Shown here piece after piece: positions 21,401 through 24,731 of a stretch of 36,508 nt of DNA. The notes below the pieces were generated by a model that was not told where the DNA came from, did not search any database, and saw only the letters and a list, made by a program, of their open reading frames with translations. A program made the translations under genes and the position numbers. The stretch's first letter is position 1. Each line of letters begins with the position of its first letter. Origin of the DNA: Thalassospira sp. TSL5-1 (GTDB lineage Bacteria; Pseudomonadota; Alphaproteobacteria; Rhodospirillales; Thalassospiraceae); the NCBI RefSeq assembly GCF_001907695.1, contig NZ_KV880645.1, forward strand, positions 1-36,508, read 5' to 3'.

Positions 21401-22536
21401 ATATAATTGGTGCCGTCATTTTGCGTCACATTCGACGAAATCGTCAGATCTTCCGGGTCGATCAGAACGGTACCCGCAGTACCATCGGTTGCCCCGCCAG
21501 CAAAGGTACCACCATTCAGGTAAACTGCCTTCAGGGCGCTAAATTCGGCAAAGCCACCATCGCCGGAAACATCGCCACCGGAAACATCAATATGGGCACC
21601 AGCGGCAAAAGTCGCATCATTGTCGGCGAAAACCGTGATTTTGCCACCGTTGGAATTGGCACCAATACCGCGCGCGGAAATGTCCGCCCCGGCACGCACC
21701 GAAATATCACCCGTCGCACGCACATCAATCGTGCCGGCATTGTGCCCGTCGGCCCCGTCGGCCGTCAGAACACCGGAAATATCCACCCCGGCCTGGCCGC
21801 CTTTGATCTCGATATAACCGTTTTCATCAATAACGGCTTCCTGCCCGGCATCCAGGCCATCCACATTGACCACATCGGAAAACGCGATCTGGTTCAGCGC
21901 CTGCGCGCCGACAACAATATCCCCGGCCACCTGCACGCCATTGGCAATCAGAGCGGCCTTGCGCGTTGCGCGAATAGAACCTTCAATCGTGATCAGACCA
22001 TCTTCGGACAGGGGGACATTCCCCGACAAAAGCTGCTGCAAGGCGCCGGAATTGGCCTGGCCTGGCGCATCAAAAAACGATCCGGCATAATCGCTGGTGG
22101 GTGCCATGATGGTCAGGCTGCCAACATTCAGCTGGCCTTGTGCCCCAATGGCAACACCGTTGGGGTTGAGCAGGTAAACCTGCCCGCCGATCTGGCCGTT
22201 TTTGATGGAATTGAGGATACCATCAATATGGGAACGCGGACCATTGACCATATTGATCAAATGATCGGCCTGGTCTGGCACAAACAGGTTAACGGTATTG
22301 CCCTGATAGACGTCAAACTTGCTAAAGGAGTTCAGTGCACTTTTGCCCTGAATGGTCGAGGTCGTCACATCGGTGACCTTACCATGCACATTCAGGTTGG
22401 TTGCGGTATTGCCATCCGTCACGATTTGCGGGTTCGCCATCGCCGTAAACGGCACAAGGAATGTTGTCGTACTCAGCGCATAGGCAAATGCCCGCCGGAT
22501 CACACGACCTTTATTTTCCCCAAGAACCGCAACCAT
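1..22536 (-). CDS. Giant two-partner-secretion filamentous adhesin, LktA-type (3' end beyond window)
   Basis: The frame stays open for 7512 codons with no stop in the window, so the protein exceeds 750 kDa and its C-terminus is off the left edge. The chosen ATG has a strong GGGGGAAG ribosome binding site. Residues 1-34 look like a long signal peptide (basic RVIRR, hydrophobic core, AMA cleavage before N35). Residues 35 to about 260 form a haemagglutinin-type secretion domain with INMVNG, GQIGGQVYLLNPNGV (114-128) and NVGSLT. GTVLIDPEDLTI follows near 355-366. From about 450 to 4380 run dozens of degenerate 53-60-residue repeats (variants of GVGGAVAINVI, TTAYIGDGA and DVSVTA). Non-repeat modules lie near 4490-4615 (with a coiled-coil-like stretch), 5010-5180 (containing C5137 and C5142) and 5385-5525 (helical, charged). 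The 91-residue repeats fill 6355-7512. Known family role: outer-membrane export through a TpsB pore, then adhesion or biofilm formation. The adhesive target is unknown, and no TpsB gene is seen here. Confidence 0.93.
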   Translation of the reverse strand, partial: MVAVLGENKGRVIRRAFAYALSTTTFLVPFTAMANPQIVTDGNTATNLNVHGKVTDVTTSTIQGKSALNSFSKFDVYQGNTVNLFVPDQADHLINMVNGPRSHIDGILNSIKNGQIGGQVYLLNPNGVAIGAQGQLNVGSLTIMAPTSDYAGSFFDAPGQANSGALQQLLSGNVPLSEDGLITIEGSIRATRKAALIANGVQVAGDIVVGAQALNQIAFSDVVNVDGLDAGQEAVIDENGYIEIKGGQAGVDISGVLTADGADGHNAGTIDVRATGDISVRAGADISARGIGANSNGGKITVFADNDATFAAGAHIDVSGGDVSGDGGFAEFSALKAVYLNGGTFAGGATDGTAGTVLIDPEDLTISSNVTQNDGTNYIFEGRATITLKKDVTVSTKTNNKKSGDITLKGENIVFETGSALDASNGSFNKGAGNITLEAAGSTTHAITITNATLSGANVSITASAIANSSNPLASVSATVALTDTVINATGNVSVLANAEQGLPTITAGIFDARSATASLTMTNGSIVAGGNISLASSSKIESQVIGALLVSPINASVAVTDSKATTLVTGTADLKADGDVDVIADAVTDSTAVAKSVAAAAGVTTAVSVIENSAIARMNGTAKISKGDAVTVRATGKTQVDTIADAATVENGGSGASIGVAISDVDATAIAEIGEGALVTNAASLSVNAQNVTTQNTASRAGVADGAGTASKLFGDALDRTSLSDESKGEISALFDGVLKNVSDNLKEKPKEGEEGSGGVQVAGALSYASSDFDTQALITANADKTLSLSGALTVNAEAIAQTNTLASGITGGGKAGGGAGVSIQTVDNKLLASIAAADGNTLTINAKDLTVNAETKSIDEDITDEENNGFNVEAFAGQEAEDVGIAGALGLLIINSNSSLAEIGNNVAIDAKTGTVTVSATGGADAGVVADGSPEDESVIGALFEAYETYTETEEDAEEKPSVGIGAAIAINISNSTVDAAVRGGTTLTNASGLDVSAVSNGSVKTSANSAGAGGVAVVPVLALSVANDHVTAGIESAISGLSLAGAVSVTAEQNLAVLSVGKAASGDADDASNVAVGLTVGISTVNADAKALLDRNLATTGDITIAAKSARDIRTGAAAGSNTDPGDTGTEGEEEPADQAKSDVLGTIKQAAAFGNLYSSSKDKVDGDKTASKANVSADKGDGADEGGKVSAAAALGLTVANTETSAGIAASRTVSGANIKITSADNTDSQAAADGSAAEADNNIGAAVALNIANVINTASIGSAASVSGTGVMLSAITNSFTVLDDDGNAVKDDDDKDVIDDANKYVTSAVAGAGVGNLSLAGAVAIGLIDQTTTADIGENASISVKASGASVTATSNRIIETKSAGSVGEKTPTLGEFKDRYTTLSGMTARINGKLTSVGDKIEAKKTAGGSSSGDSGSGSTGSGDSGSGGKSGKIGVGASFAITVDNTTTRARISDGAKVVSANGGDVSVSTTSGLDSTTHAEAASAPSTDLLNLEEKSETSAYSLDAAVAIAVSNETTESRVGSDDETLTSDGKVTISANSSSEVLVQADGEAAGDKAAAGASLAVGVTNSITKASLGRSVTAKGALSVASTALSKDINLALATARGTVLEGYKNKFVGATDEMLLAGDFGNDSDGKKKPRSAQALADQKTAGNNKTSSVDEKGNADSAKSGKSISIAAAVGVGVNNRKSIASIDDGTSGSLNTLSSGGNINVTSKNDANAQTRGVGAAVLSDNGIAVGVAVTATGHETTAKLGDYTKISSSTGVNVTAQSTQNQADDFANKLMAEAVAGAGAKKIGVAGALSVINTDNDSSATLGKNVDVTSTGAVNVTSTEKNHIVSRALAASVSVGAEAKTAVGATFALINAGNTNTALVDDGAKISTTGDLTVSAKNLRQSESSFGFDGDYSLLNPTSVFQTSNYYTEALAGAASTGNTALSGSFSVTVTQNETSAEIAKSATISADDITLTAENRQNARTLGGAIAVSKQTGVGITLNAMVLSDMVTARLGTSGATTGASLTSTGDVAISAKAEQDLGSIVVAGAGGVNGTAVGGAVGINVIQTEAIADVAAKSTISSAKGASVGAISATGISTFVGGIAFSGQTGVGAGLATNLILAKTAASIGDSANVSAANAIEVDANASEDISSATVSAAGSTGGTTVAITLGANTVKSDTSATIGNDASLNAANAAGTRSISVTARDKTDIGNIMGAGAFGSGTGVGGVLASNAIAKTTRAVLNGTAMADTNIVVTANSEQNITALSLGVALTGGTAITGSGALALVDNTTTAVIGERDENDGDSVSRATVTSTGNIAIHASDETDALVITGSGAGGGGNAGGASLGVTTFIGETTAYIGRNVNVTAFGNSVSGLDVMTGGVTLSSALFGGYSDLDTDSAGSKLQSTSDGALALNSSSIDDLKDGAFKKTLTTENRKGLSVTAYSDQDIANFAATGAAGGGNAVAGAVAVGVVSDTTKAYIDDGAKINQASGTAGAAQTVTLQAQGDTLSLDVAGGVAVGGGNAIGGAIDSLTLSKSTSAYIGQGAVVTSADDISVAADQATHAISVAANIAAAGNAGVGASLSVLVASNTTLAYIDGLVNTGGDLTIDADTDTTFIQVAGQISAGGSAGVGGALGVSVLDNTTKAYTDTHAQTNAKGKTKIAASGHEEEYAAVVAGAGGGSAGVAGSVRVGVHTSTTQAYAAGKVNQNSDYSITGQNVDIDADSFVRLVSVTGGLGGGGVAGIGAAADVVILRNNANAFIGAGSQVSAHDSISLNATSEKQLLQLGVAGAAGGQVGVAGALTVAFLGGIVDDDAKSRLSSNDSENDGNTWSAADDATNKNLIGNALGDRDEAKAANDAAAAQRSKTQITDDFDATAEASRNDTKAFVGQGATVYSGSTIDINSSDTSKVVAGTLAVTGSGGVSVGGGITITTVDSSAQSYIASQAAVDAVNAISIKAASHDNVINAAAAGGGALYTAINGSVAITTLLSDASAYIGDDALVNQDDDVTAGSSQNVILDAKSDSNVITVSGAAGGAIVGIGAAANVTTIAKETHAWIGEDAKVDANRNVTVDANSDDNIVAVTVSVQGGGVGVGGTAAINTVVSDTTARVLEGASVNANGSMRVQALNDVELDDISTSVAVGGAALGGVVSVNTISATTEATIADGAKLNVLGNGTAISIAADGGSRSESSDEVLAETTQTNEDKSTLKVSAIDVDRSTLTRNITTVNGLAVVARSDQDVTSLPISAGASAGGALSGVASVNVIAGKTRAEIGDATINALNVGAANAQDVLVAAYDSTDLNTVPVTAAVTGMGPAISAAAATNVISKTLTARMGGTASAKDDIVVLANSDQDLSSISANGAASAIAGQNLSLGVDVVDNSVLAEIADGSVIVAGDDLTVTAKENSDFDQIIGSASAAAVTAQGGSVGVAVSSSDITARIGKNATTNANGVTSVRADSVQSLMQHNVAGGVSAGLTLQGAISVRTATVQTVAEIADGAKVNQSTTNADADQAVNVSAINSLTVGGATGAGAIGGIGGVGFGMDIAVARNATTARIGANTLVSAKHDVSVTASAQKDISATGIAGAGGLAAGVAGSVAIAVLGGDADSRGTDQLTSDNGSITDKVNAEAGKDRTADLSSSDAGKLAHSRAADANSDRTTAKSKTQNVMAPLSSSNVSYDDGVSAVVDNNATLKAGHDINIKATDESRVRAFAGGAAVGSVGVGGWVAVASMGTTAQALVGQNAGLDAGNAISISSDLKNKTDRSIAEAYGASAGIVGLSATIAVLDRSTTTQSVIGSGANLLADNAISITSQNASGGQSRAIAGAAGFAAAGISVAVTKSDDDVKSEIGTGAKLGATDDAAGDITVTATNGGTFDAYSVGAALGLVGTGAGADATVDLDGDTTARIDANAVIYSEGDVGISAIDQPDASSEAIGAALSAGYSLGLSLSQTLLDRNISTLVDNNASVTGDSITLKAEMLKGSANNADSKAIAGSGGILVGAAGSSAVTTANVSVSATTGTNAKLLGIQRIQTDENNVNTAIADHGVSISTQNQTAAEARAIGVSAGVISLGGHSAVVDVDTTSKALLGAGTTVTTMADLSVTSVGAEHAYGETVSGAGGIGVLQAGLTDVDLNSTVQAGTLDSAALTTLQADGTTTISATSNGAYDGKIDTTGAALAQAASGALLVDGTSNVWAGFGAKTGLKTHQLLLSALNNLSKDLVSDSNFKTSQGGGFNMAVGSSSGTMNAATNIGIGANSNIYVYGTSTDQGNASIQALTKVTVDDEASFDSGGLISAPIATTLQTANIGSNILLGSNANFETQAGDLVIAARSDATMSARARSVTYGFAGAAGGVSKATVTANDAVTIGSSTNLIGVGEVEIYAGADATGLGIIEAKADTRLFNKTAISIPTPPTADAHAIHNSKVTISSDALVASAKDLRVQATKGHLFANGVGRATDLAKKAAEAIGSVFGADTEGSLEVVGGTSKNEGVGGIKVDGELRTGIRNKRYITFGTNFSSYVEDDNGKMVRYFPSYDTANDRWVLATEDPDNPSTPKIIKVFTPDEISEGMGFTILVDQNLGQSLQAEVTRLENVLRRYGSSTDTNSVQVKNDINSRLTILRAAIASRHSDSYVDVIQVDPTEAATGNVELFSDYVVGSGKINSPGDAEIKIINNSPMPIRITEMTVPDELGGKILFNGQSVLKATDINARNSNADGTASMEMISSVSSDEPKIIIENNFDPDSGVYNPGDKLDIAAPDVILAGQISNINGLIKVSSNKGSIYSVAAMRGDTVEISTGGDFVFDSADTLLNIGANPDAGFADQVNKYENGSATSGSESNVSQAVDDSSSTIAANNVFINADTININGVIQSGIADKEIVINQSDVDAAYNTGSHTGARYVEVKNVGISMGAGRVGVGGIKAELDRVTGEIRILDAKVEGGTVLLSGRLVSTGNGKINVIDGYGRINIVNNSSNTVRLDNVDTGGIEGQITLIDKSKDNGKGRALTTRYERLGNDIKQYSNINLDSSQATKLVETSADSRATSYDMQKDMRYYWMAGKSTTTQTERRYSKQQKSLFGFIPISERQFDNSNLVGGYPKSKELDQSQLPSGDYVAQRSGKPEYTFNSAKEETSNRQIYQGDSEHSWGSDCTWFVCWTRTYQFTRTTITETGSNTYYYHSVAADRSIGINFIGYDTGKVDVASKGSIALGGNLSNVGGITTLTSQMGDIYSDGGAVQSGNLQLSAVNGSVGRADNYLNLVQKQGDLVSVSSGNNIYLDAPGGSLVLSDLKAGRGSIGLRADFDIVTSGNGVIKGHDVELIARNGRIGTSDGVLRVDTDAANGGKLTAKAARGDINVEETSGDLIVNRIETVGDVSIKVSDGSLIDGNTDETEDTDTAQQLLDLFDSLDLMGSDADAKKDAQVKAYETEQKSLYDDYFSMRNLKRDGDGKYVADAANADFTYTVSETERASLIDAGLDDAGIQAYANHQTERYQAAFKKFGEVSYDAGFTYTATSEEIAAVTDGYKWTQKELTNLLPSFAFKETTDTTTVVETANISARNVSIDVSGSMGNYKGDIVLDLTKSNALTDDVKVALAAAESDDIIRDDAKNTLTIIQREDFDIDAKGTTTIKAGGDIFLGSEKDINVFNASGKEIRVKVAGSITDGRDGNAANFDGDRMIFEASDGHIGTADAPVMINQSDGSLLTARAADDIFLHEISGNIYVDGLFSSHNINLTADDGSILDGANDAIADVVAQSVTLAASKGIGSSVTGGGLDVGINSATGSLTLTTQDGAAYITGPNRSIALGIVNVKGVFDISADNGITLRNTVNSNGNAQAYRSAGDIVMLAAGTMSSGGGNIAITATGSNFTQNDGASVNAGAGTITVKAGGDVTLASLVTSNGTDTAISVDADGHIIDGGDTNDDISSSNSTGLVTLISDEGIGRANALDTNVRRLSLANSESGKILIEDKGSLVLDSVDIESGTASEITAQGDLTIDQDFTSNGTIALTAKSGGSIAIKGSLAGRGTQTTLVADKNISMAAGGVIDLGPLSQTLTLTAAKAGQNGGSISQADGAEIKAGISTVTLLADGDIGIARVVTTNATSDAIKITSANGAITDRGDTGIDIEANVAGAVVTLSAANGIGATNALETSIDTIDATNTTAGAIKLSDAASLKVGTLSQQATNGAVEVAAAGSLEISKITGLDAVTLKTTSGTITDQAADSIISAALNLDAGGDVVLQTKVETLDDVKISNGKLQLENSGNLTINRIAQNTALTADSGISIINDGSISLASGKGGITATSGAIYLNAQNGSDIKIADNISTDGSNIDLIASNDLRLDGALTSVTSQNAGNVTLTAQDGDILMASQTLVDGGTGKVDLTANHDLTIDQLSTSAGNITARADNGKIVINNAISGGAAISITSALSIGFETAAADVSATGNGGVLLSALAGNITQVDGSTIDGGAGSVGLTAQAGLILDQVKTTGAAITLIAKTGSVTAKDFITTSNAKIGITAEQNVGLDTAEADVQSSGNGEVEIIATAGNITQVDGSTIDGGSDRVTLTAGESLTLDQVQTTGADIAITAQNGSVTAKDFITTSGAKIGITAAQNVGFDNEEADIVSTGSGEIEIIATTGNITQADGSTIDGGSDKVTLTAGNGLTLDQVQTSGADIAITAQNGSVTAKDFITTSNGNIGITAAQNVTLFNGEADVTSTGSGDVTITATTGDLYQEDDSTIDGGTGKVTLTAGNKVTLDQVQTSGAAIRITAQAGDVVANDFIKTSDAAIEITGDNNVSFINDLSDVTSINTGAVTIIATKGDITQADGSTIDGGTGKITLTAGKKVTLDQVQTSAAAIKITAQAGDVVANDLIMTSDAAIDITGDNDVSFSNDLSDVMSSGTGAVTIIATKGDITQADESTIDGGSDNVTLTAGNGLTLDQVMTTEADIILTAQTGSITAKDFITTSNGNIGITAAQNVTLFNGEADVTSTGSGDVTITATAGDLYQEDESTIDGGTAKVTLTAGNKVTLDQVQTTTAVIKVAAQGGDVVANDFIKTSDAAIEITGDNDVSFTNGLSDVTSSGKGAVTIIATKGDITQANGSTIDGGSDKVTLTAGDSLTLDQVRTSGADIAITAKTGSVTAKDFITTSGAKIGITAAQNVAFDNDEADVLSSGSGEIEIIATAGNITQANGSTIDGGSGKVTLTAGSSQTLDQVKTSGADIAITAQNGSVTAKDFITTSKANIGIIAAQNVTLFNGEADVTSTGSGDVTITATAGDLYQEDESTIDGGTGKVTLTAGKKVTLDQVQTTAAAIKITAQAGDVVANDFIKTSDAAIEITGDNDVSFTNGLSDVTSSGKGAVTIIATKGDITQANGSTIDGGSDKVTLTAGDSQTLDQVRTSGADIAITAKTGSVTAKDFITTSGAKIGITAAQNVAFDNDEADVLSSGSGEIEIIATAGNITQANGSTIDGGSGKVTLTAGSSQTLDQVKTSGADIAITAQNGSVTAKDFITTSKANIGIIAAQNVTLFNGEADVTSTG
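9400..21180 (-). repeat. Degenerate 53-60-residue protein repeats (LktA tandem-repeat type)
   Basis: The translated frame alternates a Gly/Ala-rich hydrophobic strand (for example GGGVGVGGTAAINTVVSDTT), a short turn with ARIG or AYIG, and a polar strand ending in a DVTVTA-like motif, repeated dozens of times. This is the pattern of LktA-family filamentous adhesins and predicts a long right-handed beta-helix. Copies have diverged at DNA level, unlike the 273-bp array further along. Inserts break the rhythm near 18600-18680 (acidic, DDDDKD), 18215-18310 (Ser/Gly linker), 17530-17700, 13900-14110 and 11530-11720 (charged, helix-like). Boundaries are approximate. Confidence 0.8.
21750..22436 (-). 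other. TPS secretion domain of the adhesin (filamentous haemagglutinin N-terminal type)
   Basis: This covers roughly residues 35-262 of the giant protein, right after the predicted signal-peptide cleavage. It has the family hallmarks: an FSKFDVYQGNTVNLFVP strand, LINMVNGPRSHIDG, then GQIGGQVYLLNPNGVAIGAQG and LNVGSLTIMAP. In characterised exoproteins this domain caps the beta-helix and is recognised by the POTRA domains of the partner pore. Domain limits are estimated by eye. Confidence 0.9.
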
Positions 22537-22542
22537 CTTATT

Positions 22543-22551
22543 ACTTCCCCC
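22543..22551 (-). promoter_or_regulatory. Ribosome binding site deciding the adhesin start
   Basis: Reading the minus strand, GGGGGAAGT lies six to fourteen bases before the ATG at 22536. An in-frame ATG also exists at 22581 but has no comparable purine-rich site. Starting there would place 15 polar residues ahead of an already long signal peptide. Confidence 0.6.
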
Positions 22552-22738
22552 ATATGAGCCACTGGCATCCTGCCGTGACATCAAATCCGTATCGTTGGCT
22601 TTCCCGGCAACAAGTTCGTAGCTGCCTTATCTTTCCCAAGAGTTCCGGGATGGCATCCAAAACGATGCAAACCCGGAAAAAAACAACAAACCCACCACAC
22701 TTCACATGTCGACATAGCAACGGTTTGTCGTCTTTCAA

Positions 22739-22761
22739 AAATTGTTCATTTTCAACAATTT
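22739..22761. promoter_or_regulatory. Inverted repeat upstream of the adhesin, possible operator
   Basis: AAATTGTT at 22739-22746 and AACAATTT at 22754-22761 are perfect 8-base arms around a 7-base spacer. The element abuts the upstream side of a TTGAAA hexamer that could be a -35 box. A transcription-factor site or a leader hairpin are both possible; the sequence alone does not decide. Confidence 0.4.
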
Positions 22762-22766
22762 CGCAC

Positions 22767-22779
22767 CGACCAAAGGTCG
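22767..22779. repeat. Small palindrome beside the adhesin inverted repeat
   Basis: CGACC and GGTCG, separated by AAA, form a perfect 5-base inverted repeat five bases from the neighbouring 8-base inverted repeat. Length alone gives weak support, but the pairing with its neighbour is suggestive. Confidence 0.3.
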
Positions 22780-22816
22780 ATAAAGTCTAAAAAACCATCC
22801 AAATTCTTTTATTTTT

Positions 22817-22845
22817 CAACCCCGCGCCAAGATCGGCGAGGGTTG
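22817..22845. repeat. Imperfect stem-loop in the araC-adhesin intergenic region
   Basis: CAACCC (22817-22822) pairs with GGGTTG (40-45 of the same hundred), and CGCC (25-28) pairs with GGCG (35-38), leaving a small internal bulge and a 6-base loop. It is followed by TTTTG on the plus strand and by an A-run on the minus strand. It therefore looks like a plus-strand terminator, yet no plus-strand gene precedes it. Its role is unknown. Confidence 0.4.
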
Positions 22846-23116
22846 TTTTGTCCATCAAATCGTGCCGGATTCCAGTAAGATCACCGGTCTTTTCCCGATC
22901 TGATTCCGAGCCAACGGCCACAAGAACGCACCAAACCATCAAGGTTAATTCGATTGTGGTATTGATACCGCGCACTCTGGAAAAAGAAAAACGTGTGGGA
23001 CATGCTGTTAGGAAATTTCATCTTTCGCCGCTATTTGGCGGGCTGACATCTATACGCATCGACACATAACGTTATTTTTTTCCAGGCCATTCACGGCCCA
23101 AAACGAACCATCGCCC

Positions 23117-24175
23117 TTAAAACCTTGTTTGCGTATTTGCACCAATCTGGCGCAACCAGTCTTCATATTCACGCCCGGCATCGTGCGAGGATGCGTGTGC
23201 GCCTTTGTCATATTCCATTCGGCTGCCACGCAATTCACGCGGCGTCATGCCATACCGACGCCGAAAAGCCCGGCTAAAATCATTAGCATGACTAAATCCG
23301 TTTTCACGCGCGATAACGGCAATCTGCTTAGCGGATTGCGAGAGCAAATCCCGCATCGCCTTGTCCAGACGCTGCTCGCGCAGAAAATGGCGGACGCCGC
23401 CCTCTTCCTGAAACAGGCGGTAAAGCGCACTGCGCGAAATACCACAGGCATCACAAATCTGATTAACATCAAGATCCGGATTACCCAGATTTTGCCGGAT
23501 AAAGGAACGAATACGAAAATCGGCCAGATCATCATTTGCTGAAGCTGCCGCATTGCGACCAATTGGCCCAAAACTGTTCAGGCAGGACGCCACCATCGCG
23601 GTTACGGCGGGCATCAAATCTTTCCCGTCCAACTTGTCGATCAGCGGTAAATTGCGGTTAAGCAGCAGAATATATTCCGCCAGCATCTGTACAATCGGCT
23701 TAGATGCCGACAATACCCGCATGTTATGTTGATCAGGATGGTTCAACAAAGGCACAATATGATGCCGCGGAATAATCAGCGTCAGATGCCTTAGATCCGT
23801 TGTAACCGATTGCATTTCACGCGCCAGATCAAACACCAAAATGTCTCCGGCACGCGCAATACGCTGCCCATAGCGGTCTTCCCAGGCGGCACTCCCCTCC
23901 AGAAAAAGCTGAAACATGAAGTGATCCAGCCCATCCCGCGCAATTTCAACAGCACGCCGCTGCCAGGATTGCGCCACACTGCGCATGTCCGACAAAATCA
24001 AATCACCAACGCGAAGAGCATTAATTGTGACATTAAAACGATGCGGATCACGGTTCTCACGCGAGGCATCAACATCAAAAATGCAAGATATACTCTCGCG
24101 CCAAACATCATATCGCATTCGTTCTGCGATACGGGACGTATCGAAAACAGATTTCTCGATCACATGTGCTGGCAT
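23117..24175 (-). CDS. AraC-family transcriptional regulator
   Basis: This 352-residue protein has an N-terminal sensing region of the AraC-binding-like type (about 1-210, with HFMFQLFLEGSAAWEDRYG). Its C-terminal double helix-turn-helix spans roughly 230-315: first helix-turn-helix DVNQICDACGISRSALYRLF, second QIAVIARENGFSHANDFSRAF, closing with the RRRYGMTPRELRG signature. The ATG is preceded by GGAAGGG. It lies directly upstream of the giant adhesin in the same orientation, separated by 580 bases, so it may control it. That link is inferred from position. An inverted repeat 59-75 bases upstream of its start could be an autoregulatory site. Its ligand cannot be told from sequence. Confidence 0.92.
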   Translation of the reverse strand: MPAHVIEKSVFDTSRIAERMRYDVWRESISCIFDVDASRENRDPHRFNVTINALRVGDLILSDMRSVAQSWQRRAVEIARDGLDHFMFQLFLEGSAAWEDRYGQRIARAGDILVFDLAREMQSVTTDLRHLTLIIPRHHIVPLLNHPDQHNMRVLSASKPIVQMLAEYILLLNRNLPLIDKLDGKDLMPAVTAMVASCLNSFGPIGRNAAASANDDLADFRIRSFIRQNLGNPDLDVNQICDACGISRSALYRLFQEEGGVRHFLREQRLDKAMRDLLSQSAKQIAVIARENGFSHANDFSRAFRRRYGMTPRELRGSRMEYDKGAHASSHDAGREYEDWLRQIGANTQTRF

Positions 24176-24731
24176 GGATCCCTTCCATCAAAACTGTTTT
24201 ACCTAAACAGAGTGATAACTACCCAACTGACTTCACCTCTACTTGAGGTGTATTTTTGATTCAGTTTAAAATTTGTACCATATCTAAAACAAACAGACTA
24301 GAGACAGAGGAATCAAAGATAAGAAACCATACTTGCAGGTTAAAAAACTATTCTAAAGTATTGTAAATTACATCTCTGCAAACGAATTCAACACCAAACA
24401 ACCAAAAGTTACAAAACATACATAAACATAGATTTCTACTTTTATTAAGAAATCCAAATGTATTTCTATGATTTCGAGCCATGAAAGTCATATTTTCGAG
24501 CATTGGAAGTCTTTTACATCCCATCAGGATTTCGTGACCTATACTAGTGGGCATATGTCAAGATCCAAAAATCTACGAAACAATCCGCAAAAATTGGCCC
24601 CGGCCAAGGCTCCAACATCGAATGCGGCACTGGTTGCATGCCTGGTTTCTCATCTGTCTTTAATCTGCTAGAACCGAAAAAACATTCACAAACGGGTACA
24701 TAACAGCCCGTCACCAGCTTGGAAAACCGGA
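24176..24731. other. Divergent AT-rich intergenic region
   Basis: These 556 bases separate the minus-strand araC gene from the plus-strand TPR-sulfotransferase. About 24240-24480 is conspicuously AT-rich compared with both flanking genes. It should hold both divergent promoters, but I could not place a convincing -35/-10 pair. Short open frames here, including one of 67 codons at 24468-24671, have no recognisable motif and are not supported as genes. Confidence 0.5.
24234..24250. promoter_or_regulatory. Inverted repeat upstream of the AraC regulator
   Basis: CACCTC (24234-24239) and GAGGTG (24245-24250) form perfect 6-base arms around TACTT, between 59 and 75 bases upstream of the regulator's start. 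It sits where an autoregulatory operator could be. TATTTTTG follows on the plus strand, but no plus-strand gene ends here, so I do not call it a terminator. Confidence 0.35.

Larger units (their letters stand above)
22537..23116. other. Intergenic region: adhesin leader/promoter and araC downstream region
   Basis: I see no convincing gene in these 580 bases. On the minus strand the region must hold the adhesin promoter and leader. Nearest the gene is a weak candidate promoter (TTGAAA at 22738-22733, TATGTC at 22716-22711, spacing 16). Immediately upstream lie two inverted repeats (22739-22761 and 22767-22779). Further upstream is a longer imperfect stem (22817-22845). No T-rich rho-independent terminator for araC is evident on the minus strand, so read-through from araC into the adhesin is possible. 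Confidence 0.5.

Noticed and set aside
22536..22581. Alternative upstream ATG of the adhesin at 22581
   Set aside because: It is in frame but lacks a good ribosome binding site, and the strong purine-rich site points to 22536.
22817..22850. Plus-strand terminator-like stem followed by TTTTG
   Set aside because: There is no plus-strand gene upstream for it to terminate, so it is recorded only as a stem-loop.
22541..22975. Two minus-strand small open frames (65 and 62 codons) upstream of the adhesin
   Set aside because: They have no recognisable motif and no supporting ribosome binding site, and they lie in the leader/promoter region.
24468..24671. 67-codon plus-strand open frame upstream of the sulfotransferase
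   Set aside because: It lies in AT-rich spacer, the translation has no family resemblance, and no ribosome binding site is evident.
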